64,000 nucleotides of DNA from Paraburkholderia diazotrophica (GTDB lineage: Bacteria > Pseudomonadota > Gammaproteobacteria > Burkholderiales > Burkholderiaceae): assembly GCF_900108945.1 (NCBI RefSeq), contig NZ_FNYE01000014.1:62001-126000 (forward strand), written 5' to 3'. The translations under genes were made by a program, and so were the position numbers. Positions 54,571-62,910 of this stretch are shown here, one piece after another (position 1 is the stretch's first letter; every line of letters begins with the position of its first letter). The notes beneath the pieces are model-generated. The model had not been told where the DNA came from. It saw only the letters and a program-made list of their open reading frames with translations, and ran no database searches.

Positions 54571-55266
54571 ATGAAGCTCGACCGATTGACCCGCCACGCG
54601 GTACGGGTGCTGGCGGCGCTCGCTACGCTGCTGGCGGGCTGCACGACCTATGTCACGACGCAGGTGACGGCCTTTTCCGACTGGAACGGCAGCGACGCGA
54701 CGCGCACCTACGCATTCACGCGCGCGCCGGAGCAGAAGAACAATCTCGAACAGGCCACATACGAACAGATCGTCGCGAACGAACTCGCGTTGCATGCGTT
54801 CCGGCAAGCCGATGCGCGCGATGCGCGCTATCTGGTGGCGCTCGCATGGGGCATGCGCTCCGATACCGTGACGGTCGCGCAGCCCGTCTACTACTACAAC
54901 CCGTGGCCGGGCCCGTACTACTGGGGAAGGCCATTCGATCCGTGGGGCCCGTGGGGTCCGTTCCCGCCGACGTACGTGAACCAGAGCTATCCCGTGTACA
55001 CGCACCTGCTCGGCATTCGCATCACGGAGCACGCGTCGGGCAAGGAAGTCTATAACGTGACGGCGCGCAACACGGACGAGCAGTCGTCATTGTTCGCCGC
55101 GATGCCTTTTCTCGCGCGCAGCGCGATGTCCGATTTCCCGTTGAGCAACGGCGCGGTGCGCACGGTGAAGATCCCACTGAATGGGAAAGAAGGCGCGCCG
55201 AACGAGGTCGCGGCGGGCGGCGCCGCGCCGCCGGCTCCGGCGTCGGGCGCGAAGACCGTCGAGTAA
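54571..55266 (+). CDS. DUF4136 lipoprotein
   Basis: 231 residues. Signal ends in lipobox LAGC (Cys24). 'TAFSDWNGSDATRTYAF' and the Pro/Gly/Tyr/Trp-rich stretch 'YYNPWPGPYYWG' with 'YVNQSYPVYTHLLGIRITEHASG' match DUF4136. A Pro/Ala tail follows. Function unknown. Divergent from pepN and followed by a terminator. Confidence 0.88.
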   Translation: MKLDRLTRHAVRVLAALATLLAGCTTYVTTQVTAFSDWNGSDATRTYAFTRAPEQKNNLEQATYEQIVANELALHAFRQADARDARYLVALAWGMRSDTVTVAQPVYYYNPWPGPYYWGRPFDPWGPWGPFPPTYVNQSYPVYTHLLGIRITEHASGKEVYNVTARNTDEQSSLFAAMPFLARSAMSDFPLSNGAVRTVKIPLNGKEGAPNEVAAGGAAPPAPASGAKTVE

Positions 55267-55306
55267 GCGCCGAAGACCTTCGGATAAGCGCGTTTTCGCG
55301 CGAAGA

Positions 55307-55342
55307 AAAAAGCCGCATCGCGTGTGAGCGATGCGGCTTTTT
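55307..55342. terminator. Bidirectional terminator DUF4136 / GDT1 gene
   Basis: aaaagccgcatcg / cgatgcggctttt, loop of 8 bases, T and A tracts on both sides. Confidence 0.9.
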
Positions 55343-55380
55343 CGTTCAGCGACGCCGCGCACAAAGTGCGGCCCGCATCG

Positions 55381-55953
55381 TCAAACGCCGATGCCCATCA
55401 GCGCCATTGCACCCAGCACGACGAACATGATCGCCGCGATGCCATGTACGAGCTTCGTCGGCAGCTTGTGGGCGAAGCGGTCGCCGAGCAGGATTGCCGG
55501 CACGTTCGCGATCATCATGCCGAGGGTCGTGCCCGCGACGACGCCGAAGAATTCGTGGAAGCGCGCCGCGAGCGCGACGGTCGCGATCTGCGTCTTGTCG
55601 CCCATTTCGGCGAGAAAGAATGTGACCACGGTCGCGCCGAACACGCCGAAGTGCGTGCGGCTGGTGTTCGCTTCCTCGTCCTCCAGCTTGTCGGGCACGA
55701 GAATCCACAGGCCCATGCCGATGAACGAGGCGGCCAGCGCCCAGCGCATCACGGTCGGCGTGACGAGCGAGCCGAGCCACGCGCCGAGCGCGCCGGCGCC
55801 CGCATGATTGATGAGCGTCGCGGCAAGCACGCCGAGAATGATGGGGAGCGGCTTGCGGTAGCGCGCGGCGAGGACCAGCGAGAGCAGTTGCGTCTTGTCG
55901 CCGATTTCAGCGAGCGCAACGGCGCCGGTCGAGATCAGAAAAGCTTGTTCCAC
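55381..55953 (-). CDS. GDT1/TMEM165 (UPF0016) family manganese exporter
   Basis: 190 residues, six TM segments in two repeats, each with the ion motif E-x-G-D-K-T-Q: 'AEIGDKTQLLSL' near residue 15 and 'AEMGDKTQIATV' near 114. Bacterial members (MneA type) export Mn2+. GTG start. A yybP-ykoY riboswitch about 90 bases upstream supports manganese as the substrate and signal. Confidence 0.93.
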   Translation of the reverse strand: MEQAFLISTGAVALAEIGDKTQLLSLVLAARYRKPLPIILGVLAATLINHAGAGALGAWLGSLVTPTVMRWALAASFIGMGLWILVPDKLEDEEANTSRTHFGVFGATVVTFFLAEMGDKTQIATVALAARFHEFFGVVAGTTLGMMIANVPAILLGDRFAHKLPTKLVHGIAAIMFVVLGAMALMGIGV

Positions 55954-56043
55954 GTTTTGATAGATTCCCCGGGCCGAGATGTGTGCGAGCGACGACCCAC
56001 GACGCGCCGGGCCCTAGAGCGGCGGTGGTGGATCATCGGTCTC

Positions 56044-56188
56044 GCCAGGCCAGAGGCTGCGTCTGCCATGGCCGATATGGCCAAGTCTGTTGACAGGCGC
56101 CCCCGCGATTCATGCGCGCTGCGCTCGCTGTCCGGTCTGACCGAACGTTGCGCGGGCATGAAGCAGGGCGGCTACTCCCCAATGAGCG
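56044..56188 (-). ncRNA. yybP-ykoY manganese riboswitch
   Basis: On the minus strand the leader has the conserved 5' element GGGGAGTAGC (56180-56171) and the 3' element CTGGCGAGACC (56058-56048), the two Mn2+-binding halves, joined by a variable stem region. The downstream part (CG-rich gggcccgg, then cggcccgggg at the RBS) could switch ribosome access. Transcript start is predicted from the TATACT at 56198-56193. The gene under control is the GDT1-family exporter. Confidence 0.9.
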
Positions 56189-56192
56189 ACGG

Positions 56193-56198
56193 AGTATA
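56193..56198 (-). promoter_or_regulatory. -10 box of the manganese riboswitch transcript
   Basis: TATACT on the minus strand (agtata on plus), 5-8 bases before the riboswitch 5' end. Confidence 0.6.
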
Positions 56199-56723
56199 GC
56201 ACGGCGCCTTGTGCGGCCGACCCGCGCCTTGCGGCCTGTGGCGCCTCCTCGCCCGTTTACAGCAAGCCGTTGCGGTGCGGAGCAGGAATGTCGATTTTTG
56301 ACGGAATCGTCGTATGCGCCCCACTGGAACGGGGACCTAACCAAACGCGTGGTACTGTTCCGTCCCTGCGTTCGACCGGGCGCGGCGAAAACCCTTGCAA
56401 CAGCCTGCTGCCCGATCACGGGTAGCCCAGCGAAACGCTTTCGTCGCGTGCAAGAGACGGATACAGATGGATACGTCTTTTCTGGCTGATTTCGGCCAGA
56501 ATGCTCTGTATCATTTCGGGCGGCCGAGGTAATGACCAGACGAAAGCCCGGTTTTGGCATTCCACCCTAAATAATCGTCGCTGCGTGCCGTTATTTCCGT
56601 GATTCCTTAAAACGATTCTGGAGTCACCCAGGCGTCGCGCCCCGCCCCGGAGTAGCGCGCCTCACGTGCTGTCGACGGCAGGCGCGCCCACGGCGCCAGC
56701 AGCCTTCACGCGCGAACACCGAT
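56199..56723. other. Upstream region of the aryl-polyene-type cluster
   Basis: About 525 bases, no ORF convincing. A nested hairpin at 56460-56512: outer gatacaga / tctgtatc, inner ttctggc / gccagaa. A competing stem agacg / cgtct (56455-56478) could exclude it. The cluster promoter should lie here; a TAAATAAT-like word near 56570 is possible. Confidence 0.45.
56460..56512 (+). promoter_or_regulatory. Nested inverted repeat upstream of the pigment cluster
   Basis: gatacaga...tctgtatc encloses ttctggc-(8)-gccagaa. It lies 212 bases before the first gene. As RNA it would form an extended hairpin in the 5' leader; as DNA it could be a regulator site. Confidence 0.45.
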
Positions 56724-57437
56724 ATGCCCGATCTGCACTGGACAATTCCGGTTGCTCGCTGGTCTTCGTGGCCTGCCGTCGCAGCCGTCGCCCCCGACAT
56801 TGGCTTCATCGAGCCGATGGCGCGGCGTCGTCTGAGTACGCTGTCGCGGGTTGCGCTGAAGGTCGCGCACGATTGCGCCGCCGACCACCCCAATGTGCGG
56901 ATCGTTTTCGCGTCGCGCCACGGCGAGCTGCGCCGCACGACCGATATTCTGCGCAACATCAGTGCGGGCGAGCCCGTCTCGCCGACTTCGTTCAGTCTTT
57001 CCGTGCTCAACGCGATGACGGGCGTGTTCGGCATCTCGCGCGGCGACCGCACGGCGGCAAGCGCGCTGTCCGCGGGCGCGGAAACGCTCGGCTACGCGCT
57101 GCTCGAAGCGCACGCCCAATACGCGACCGACCCGTCGACGCCCGTGCTGCTCGTCTACGCCGACGAGCCGGCCGATCCCGCCTACGGCACGATCGAAGAG
57201 GAAGTGCACGGCGGCGCGCTCGCGATCCTGCTCGAAGATTCCGCGGCAACAGGGCGGCTGACCTGCGCACGCACGGTTGCGATCGCAACGGAGGCGCCCG
57301 GCGACAAGGGCGCCACGGACACCGTCTTTGCGACGCAGAGCCAGGCCGTGCATCACTGTCTCGACACGCGCACGGCCGCGCAGTGGCGCGGCGAGCACGC
57401 CGCCTGGGCATGGAGCTGGCATGAAGGCGTGGCTTGA
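56724..57437 (+). CDS. Beta-ketoacyl-synthase-like chain-length factor
   Basis: 237 residues, the short ketosynthase-like partner (PF13723 type) of aryl-polyene synthases. 'FSLSVLNAMTGVFGISRGD' matches the KS dimer region; where KSs have the active-site Cys this protein has 'RTAASALSAGAETLG' without Cys, as expected for a chain-length factor acting with a catalytic KS that should lie outside the window. Overlaps the next gene by 17 bases. Confidence 0.85.
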   Translation: MPDLHWTIPVARWSSWPAVAAVAPDIGFIEPMARRRLSTLSRVALKVAHDCAADHPNVRIVFASRHGELRRTTDILRNISAGEPVSPTSFSLSVLNAMTGVFGISRGDRTAASALSAGAETLGYALLEAHAQYATDPSTPVLLVYADEPADPAYGTIEEEVHGGALAILLEDSAATGRLTCARTVAIATEAPGDKGATDTVFATQSQAVHHCLDTRTAAQWRGEHAAWAWSWHEGVA

Positions 57438-58215
57438 CTATCACTGGCGCCTCGTGGCGACGGCGCTCGCGTTCACGGCGTTCGGCGTCTGCGGGCTCGG
57501 CTTTTCGCTGATCCTGTTCCCGATCGCGTGGATGTGGCCGCATCGCGCGTCGAAGCAACGTGCTGTTACCGCGATCATCCATGCGTTCTTCCGCGCGCTC
57601 GTCGCCGTGCTGCAATGGGCGGGCGTGATGGAGCTCGACGCGCACGGCGTAAAAGCGCTGCGCCGCAAGGGCCAAGGCCCCGCGATCGTCGTCGCGAATC
57701 ATCCGACGTGGCTCGACGTGATGGTGCTGCTGTCGCTGACGCCGCATGCGTGCTGTGTCGTGAAGAGCGCGCACTGGGGCAATCCGTTTTTCTGGGGCGT
57801 CGTGCGCGCGGCGGAGTACGTGAGCAACGCCGACCCCGTCGAGCTCGTCGACGCAGGCTCGCGGCAACTGGCGCGCGGCTACACGATGATCATCTTTCCG
57901 GAAGGCACGCGCAGCCCGGCGCGCAACCGGATGCATGCCTTTTCGCGCGGTTTCGCGCACATGGCGCTCAAATCCGGCGCGCCGATCCTGCCCGTCCTGA
58001 TGGACTGCGATCCGCCGGCATTCACGAAGGGCATGCGCTGGTACAACGTGCCCGAGCGCGCGTTCCGCATGCGCGTCAACGTGCTCGAACCCGTCGGCGC
58101 GGACGGGCTGGCAGCGCACGACGAACCGCCCGCGCTCGCCGCTCGCGCGGTGACGAGCGCAATCGAAGCACACATTACCCGGCACCTGTTCGACTATGGA
58201 TTCTTTAAAGCTTGA
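57421..58215 (+). CDS. Lysophospholipid-type acyltransferase of the pigment cluster
   Basis: 264 residues, PlsC-like, one or two N-terminal TM segments. HX4D motif in 'VVANHPTWLDVMVLLSL'; 'IIFPEGTRSP' is motif III. In aryl-polyene clusters this enzyme is thought to attach the polyene to a lipid anchor. Start at 57421 (MKAWLDYHW), overlapping both neighbours. Confidence 0.9.
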   Translation: MKAWLDYHWRLVATALAFTAFGVCGLGFSLILFPIAWMWPHRASKQRAVTAIIHAFFRALVAVLQWAGVMELDAHGVKALRRKGQGPAIVVANHPTWLDVMVLLSLTPHACCVVKSAHWGNPFFWGVVRAAEYVSNADPVELVDAGSRQLARGYTMIIFPEGTRSPARNRMHAFSRGFAHMALKSGAPILPVLMDCDPPAFTKGMRWYNVPERAFRMRVNVLEPVGADGLAAHDEPPALAARAVTSAIEAHITRHLFDYGFFKA

Positions 58216-58495
58216 AATCAAACAGCTTCTGATCGAAGCGCTCGATCTGGAAGACCTGACGCCCGCCGACATCGACGACGATGCGCCGCTCTTCGATACC
58301 GACGGCGTCGGTCTCGATTCGATCGACGCGCTCGAGATCGGCATCGTGCTGCGCAAACACTATCAACTGACGATCGCGGCGAATGACGAACGCACGCGAG
58401 AGCACTTCCGCTCGATCAATACGCTTGCAGCGCTGGTGGCGAGCCAGCGCGAACTGGCGCATGAGTCGGGCGAAACCACAAAGAAAGGGGAATGA
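58196..58495 (+). CDS. Acyl carrier protein 1 of the pigment cluster
   Basis: 99 residues. Phosphopantetheine Ser42 in 'GLDSIDALEIG'. It carries growing polyene intermediates. Overlaps the acyltransferase gene by 20 bases and the next ACP gene by 4. Confidence 0.93.
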   Translation: MDSLKLEIKQLLIEALDLEDLTPADIDDDAPLFDTDGVGLDSIDALEIGIVLRKHYQLTIAANDERTREHFRSINTLAALVASQRELAHESGETTKKGE

Positions 58496-58749
58496 CCGTG
58501 ACCGACACCGAGATTCTTGAGCGCATCCGCGCGATCTTCAAAGAGAACTTTGCGATCGAGCCCGAACGCGTGACGCCCGACGCGCATCTGTTCGAAGAAC
58601 TCGATCTGGACAGCATCGATGCCGTCGATCTCGCGATCAAGCTGCAGGAAATGACAGGCCGCCGGATCAAGCCCGAGGAGTTCAAGTCGGTGCGCACGGT
58701 CGGCGACGTGATCGTCGCCATCGAGTCGCTGCTCGCGGCGCAGGGCTGA
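58492..58749 (+). CDS. Acyl carrier protein 2 of the pigment cluster
   Basis: 85 residues. Ser41 in 'LDLDSIDAVDLA'. Two tandem distinct ACPs are typical of aryl-polyene loci: one for starter/extension and one for modification. Stop overlaps the next start (TGATG). Confidence 0.95.
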   Translation: MTVTDTEILERIRAIFKENFAIEPERVTPDAHLFEELDLDSIDAVDLAIKLQEMTGRRIKPEEFKSVRTVGDVIVAIESLLAAQG

Positions 58750-59447
58750 TGCACGCGCAACGTTCGCACGCGCGCGACGCTTCGGACGACGCGCACATGC
58801 AGGCCTCCACGCGACGTCCGCACGACGACGCTCACGCGTCCGCAGTCAACGCGCGTGGCTGGGCAGGGCTCGTGCTCTCGATCGTCGCGAAACTCGCGTA
58901 TCCCGCCGTGATTTTGTGCGCGTGGTTCTGGGACACGCCGCGTTATGTCGGCTGTCTGCTGTTCGTGCTGTTGTGGCTGCAGCGCTGCGCGGGCACGGGC
59001 GCGTTCGGCGCGTCGTTGCGCAGGCTCACGCGTGTCGACTGGAGCGTCGCGTTCATGCTGAGCATCGCATCGGCTGCCATCGTGTGGACCAACAGCGAGC
59101 TGTTGTTGCGCATCTATCCGTCGCTGGTGAATCTCGGTCTGCTGATCGCGTTCGGTGCGACGCTCGTGCGCGGCCCGACGATGATCGAAAAATTCGCGCG
59201 CATCGGCACGCCGGATCTCGGCGAGCCCGCGATCCGCTACACGCGCCGTGTGACGCAGATCTGGTGTGCGTTCTTCGTGCTCAATGGCGCGTTCTCGCTG
59301 TACACGGCGCTGTACTGGTCGCGCGAAGCGTGGTCGCTGTATAACGGCGCGATTGCGTATGGACTGATCGGCGTGCTGCTGATCGGCGAAATCGCATGGC
59401 GCTATCTGGTGATTCAGCCGCACGCACGGCGTTCGGAGGCAGCATGA
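58749..59447 (+). CDS. COG4648-type membrane protein of the pigment cluster
   Basis: 232 residues with five or six TM helices after a His/Asp-rich N-terminus ('ARDASDDAHMQAS'). 'FARIGTPDLGEPAIRYTRRVTQIWCAFFVLNG' in part is a conserved patch in these proteins, which databases often mislabel as gyrase subunits. Role unknown; always next to ACPs and the ligase. ATGA overlap with the next gene. Confidence 0.85.
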   Translation: MHAQRSHARDASDDAHMQASTRRPHDDAHASAVNARGWAGLVLSIVAKLAYPAVILCAWFWDTPRYVGCLLFVLLWLQRCAGTGAFGASLRRLTRVDWSVAFMLSIASAAIVWTNSELLLRIYPSLVNLGLLIAFGATLVRGPTMIEKFARIGTPDLGEPAIRYTRRVTQIWCAFFVLNGAFSLYTALYWSREAWSLYNGAIAYGLIGVLLIGEIAWRYLVIQPHARRSEAA

Positions 59448-61147
59448 TCGCGCTGCACGAACTGCTGTCGTGCGGCCATGACGATCGGGTGCCCGTCTGC
59501 CGCAACACACCTCGCGACGGCGAAGCCAACGCCACGATCGACTTCGCGTCGTTCCGCGCGCGCGTTGCCGCGATCGCCGCGCAACTGAGTGGCGCGCATG
59601 CGCGCCACTACGCGCTGTGCATCGACGATCCGTTCGACTTTGCGTGCGCATTGTTCGCGCTTTTTGCATGCGGCAAAGAGCCCGTGATTCCGGCGAACGC
59701 AACGCCCGGCTATCTCGCCGATCTGGCGGGCGCCTACGATGCCGTGCTGACGGACGCCGACGTCCGCGCGCATGCCGACGCGCAAGCAGCCGCGCCCGTT
59801 GCATCGTTGGCAATCGATCCGGACGCGCCGCTCACGCTTTACACGTCGGGCAGCAGCGGTACGCCGAAGCCGATCCACAAGACGCTCGCGCAGTTCAACG
59901 CAGAAGTGCACACGCTCGAACGCGAGTGGGGTGCTCTTGTCGGCGATGCGACGATGCTCGCGAGCGTGCCGCATCATCACATCTACGGTTTGCTGTTTCG
60001 CGTGATGTGGCCGCTCGCGGCGGGACGCGCGTTCGATCGTGCGATCTGTAACGAGCCGCAGCATGTGCAGTCGCGCATCGAGCGATGCGGCGCGGCTGTC
60101 GTCGTATCGTCGCCGGCGCAACTGTCGCGCTGGCCCGCGTTGCCGGGCTTCGCTGCGTTGACGCCTGCGCCGCGCGCGTTCTTTTCGTCGGGCGGGCCGC
60201 TGTCGGCCGAAGCCGCCGCCGAATACACGGCGGCCTTCGGCAGCGCGCCGATCGAGATCTACGGCAGCACGGAAACGGGCGGCATCGCGTGGCGCCGGCA
60301 GAACGAGACGGCGGCGTGGCAGCCCGTCAACGGCGTCGAAGTGCGGCGCGGCGAAGACGGCGCGCTCGACGTGCGCTCGCCGCATCTCGGCCACGCCGAC
60401 TGGCATCGCACCGACGACGCCATCGCGTTCGACGACGACGGCCGCTTTCGTCTGCAAGGGCGGCTCGATCGCGTGATCAAGCTCGACGGCAAGCGCGTGT
60501 CGCTGCCCGAAGTCGAGGCGCGTCTCGCGCTGCATCCGTATGTCGCGCAGGCTTGCGTCGTGCCGCTCGCGGGCGCGTCGCGCGAGCGGGTCGGTGCCGT
60601 CGTCGCGCTCAACGATGCGGGCGGCGACGCGCTGCGCAGCGAAGGGCGCGTCGCGCTCGCGAAGACGTTGCGCCGCCATCTCGCCGCGTATTTCGACGTG
60701 GTCGTGCTGCCGCGTCACTGGCGCTTTCGCATCGCGTTGCCGTTCGATGCGCGTGGCAAGCTGCCCGTCGCGGCCGTTGCCGCCGCATTCGACGCGCGCG
60801 CCGAAGGATTCGAACTGCTGTCGGAAGCACGCAGTGGCGACGACTTGCACTACGCGCTGCGTGTGCCGCCGACGCTCGTGCATTTCGAAGGCCACTTTCC
60901 CGGCCTGCCGATTCTGCCCGGCGTCGTGCAGCTCGACTGGGCGATCCGCCTCGCCGCCGAGCACGTGACGGGCGTGCGCGACATCGAATCCGTCGATCGC
61001 CTGAAGTTCACCGCGCCCGTGATGCCCGGCGCGATGCTCGATCTGAAGTTGTCGCACGACGCGGCGCGGCGGCGCGTGCAGTTCGCGTTTCGGCTCGACG
61101 GACGCGACTGCTCGTCGGGCGTCATCGTGTATCGGGAGCGCGCATGA
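59444..61147 (+). CDS. AMP-ligase fused to a hot-dog dehydratase
   Basis: 567 residues. N-terminal ANL adenylation domain: 'LTLYTSGSSGTPKPIHKT' near residue 128, 'IEIYGSTETGGIAWR' near 271, 'RLDRVIKLDGKRVSLPEVE' near 340, which should load an aromatic acid on an ACP. From about 470 a FabA/FabZ-like fold: 'LVHFEGHFPGLPILPGVVQLDWAI' (His of the dehydratase), 'DRLKFTAPVMPG'. In other clusters these two activities are separate genes (ApeH- and ApeI-like). Start MIALHELL at the ATGA overlap. Confidence 0.88.
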   Translation: MIALHELLSCGHDDRVPVCRNTPRDGEANATIDFASFRARVAAIAAQLSGAHARHYALCIDDPFDFACALFALFACGKEPVIPANATPGYLADLAGAYDAVLTDADVRAHADAQAAAPVASLAIDPDAPLTLYTSGSSGTPKPIHKTLAQFNAEVHTLEREWGALVGDATMLASVPHHHIYGLLFRVMWPLAAGRAFDRAICNEPQHVQSRIERCGAAVVVSSPAQLSRWPALPGFAALTPAPRAFFSSGGPLSAEAAAEYTAAFGSAPIEIYGSTETGGIAWRRQNETAAWQPVNGVEVRRGEDGALDVRSPHLGHADWHRTDDAIAFDDDGRFRLQGRLDRVIKLDGKRVSLPEVEARLALHPYVAQACVVPLAGASRERVGAVVALNDAGGDALRSEGRVALAKTLRRHLAAYFDVVVLPRHWRFRIALPFDARGKLPVAAVAAAFDARAEGFELLSEARSGDDLHYALRVPPTLVHFEGHFPGLPILPGVVQLDWAIRLAAEHVTGVRDIESVDRLKFTAPVMPGAMLDLKLSHDAARRRVQFAFRLDGRDCSSGVIVYRERA

Positions 61148-62910
61148 GCGAGACCGCCTTCGCCGCGTGCATCGTCATTCCGATCTACAACCATAAGGAT
61201 GCGATCGGCGGCACGGTCGAGCGTCTGATCGTGCATGGCCTGCCCATTTTCGTCGTCGACGATGGCAGCGACCAGGCGACGCAAGCCGTGCTCGCGAAGC
61301 TCGCGTGCCAGTATCGCCACCATATGACGCTGCTGCGCCTGCCCGTCAACGGCGGCAAAGGCGCGGCTGTGATGGCGGGACTGCGTGCCGCGAAGCGCGC
61401 CGGCTACACGCACGCATTGCAGATCGACGCCGACGGTCAGCACGACGCGAACGACGTGCCGCTTTTCATCGCCGCCGCGCGCGCCGAGCCGGGTGCCGTG
61501 ATTCTCGGCCGACCTGTCTATGACGAGAGCGTGCCGAAGGCGCGTCTCTATGGCCGCTATCTGACGCATGTATGGGTGTGGATCGAAACGCTGTCGTTCA
61601 CGATCCGCGATTCGATGTGCGGCTTTCGCCTCTATCCGCTCGATGCCGCGTGCGCGTTGATCGACAGCGTCGATCTGCCGACGCGCATGGACTTCGACAT
61701 CGAGATTCTCGTGCGTTTGTACTGGCGGCGTCTCGCGTTCCGCGCGATTCCGACCCGCGTTACCTATGCGACGGATGGCGTCTCGCACTTCGACGTGCTG
61801 TGGGACAACCTGCGCATCAGCGCGAGCCATACGCGGCTCGTGTGCGGGATGCTGCTGCGTTTGCCGCTGTTGCTCGCACACAAGTGCATGCCGCGCAAAT
61901 CCGCCGCTGTCGCGAGCGGCGACGATGCGAAGTGGTGGCGCATCGCCGAACGCGGCAGCCGCCTTGGCATGACGTTGCTCGCGCTCAGTTGCAAGCTGTT
62001 CGGCATGCGCTTTACCGCGTTGTGGCTGCATCCCATCGTCGCGTATTTTCTGCTGACGGGCCGCGCCGCGCGCGATGCTTCGCGAAGCTACTTCGCGCAT
62101 CTCGCGCATTCGACGCAAGGCGGTCGCACGCCGCGGCCCGGCTGGGGTTCCGCCTACCGGCACATGCTCGCGTTCGCGCAATCGGGGCTCGACAAGCTCG
62201 CGGCGTGGTCGGGGCGCATCGGCTCGAACGATGTCATCTTCGACGATGCATCCGCATTCGAAGCGCTCGTCGCGAGCGGACGCGGCGCGCTCGTGATCGG
62301 CGCGCATCTGGGCAACCTCGAAATGACGCGCGCGCTCGCGTGGAGCGGCGGCCATGCGAAGGTCACGGCCATCGTCTACACCGAGCACGCGAAGCGCTTC
62401 AACAGCGTGCTGTCGATGGCGAGCAGCGAGTTTGCGAAGCGCCTCGTGCAGGTGAGCGACTTCGGACCCGAGACGTCGATGATGATGCAGGAGCGCATCG
62501 ATGCGGGCGAGCTGCTCGTGATCGTCGGCGACCGCGTGCCCGCGCGCGAATCGGGCCGCACGACCGACGCGCAGTTTCTCGGCGCGACGGCGCCGTTCGC
62601 GCAAGGGCCGTATGTGCTCGCGCATGCGCTAGGCTGCCCGGTGTATCTGTTCTTCTGCCTGAAAGAGCGCGATGAAGGAAACCGCGAGCGCTATCGGCTG
62701 TATTTCGAGCCGTTCGCCGAGCGCATCGACCTGCCGCGCCGCGAACGCGCGCAGCACATCGCGGCATGGGCGCAGCGCTACGCGTCGCGCCTCGAACATT
62801 ATTGCCGCAAGGCGCCTTATCAATGGTTCAACTTCTTCGATTTCTGGGCGCGTCCCCGAAAAGCGATAACGGGTGGCATCCCGCACGGAGACGCGAATGT
62901 CAGAACATGA
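61144..62910 (+). CDS. Glycosyltransferase family 2 fused to an LpxL-like acyltransferase
   Basis: 588 residues. N-terminal GT-A domain: 'CIVIPIYNHKDAIGGTVERL', 'QIDADGQHDANDVP' (DxD-like metal site), 'SMCGFRLYPLD'. C-terminal half is an LpxL/HtrB acyltransferase with HX4E in 'IGAHLGNLEMTR' near residue 385, 'VGDRVPARE' and the end 'PYQWFNFFDFWA'. Fusions of this kind are seen in aryl-polyene loci and are expected to decorate the lipid head. ATGA overlap upstream; overlaps the lyase gene by 14 bases. Confidence 0.9.
   Translation: MSETAFAACIVIPIYNHKDAIGGTVERLIVHGLPIFVVDDGSDQATQAVLAKLACQYRHHMTLLRLPVNGGKGAAVMAGLRAAKRAGYTHALQIDADGQHDANDVPLFIAAARAEPGAVILGRPVYDESVPKARLYGRYLTHVWVWIETLSFTIRDSMCGFRLYPLDAACALIDSVDLPTRMDFDIEILVRLYWRRLAFRAIPTRVTYATDGVSHFDVLWDNLRISASHTRLVCGMLLRLPLLLAHKCMPRKSAAVASGDDAKWWRIAERGSRLGMTLLALSCKLFGMRFTALWLHPIVAYFLLTGRAARDASRSYFAHLAHSTQGGRTPRPGWGSAYRHMLAFAQSGLDKLAAWSGRIGSNDVIFDDASAFEALVASGRGALVIGAHLGNLEMTRALAWSGGHAKVTAIVYTEHAKRFNSVLSMASSEFAKRLVQVSDFGPETSMMMQERIDAGELLVIVGDRVPARESGRTTDAQFLGATAPFAQGPYVLAHALGCPVYLFFCLKERDEGNRERYRLYFEPFAERIDLPRRERAQHIAAWAQRYASRLEHYCRKAPYQWFNFFDFWARPRKAITGGIPHGDANVRT

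Noticed and set aside
58749..59447. DNA gyrase subunit annotation
   Set aside because: The protein is a multi-helix membrane protein with no gyrase motif; such labels for COG4648 proteins are database carry-over.
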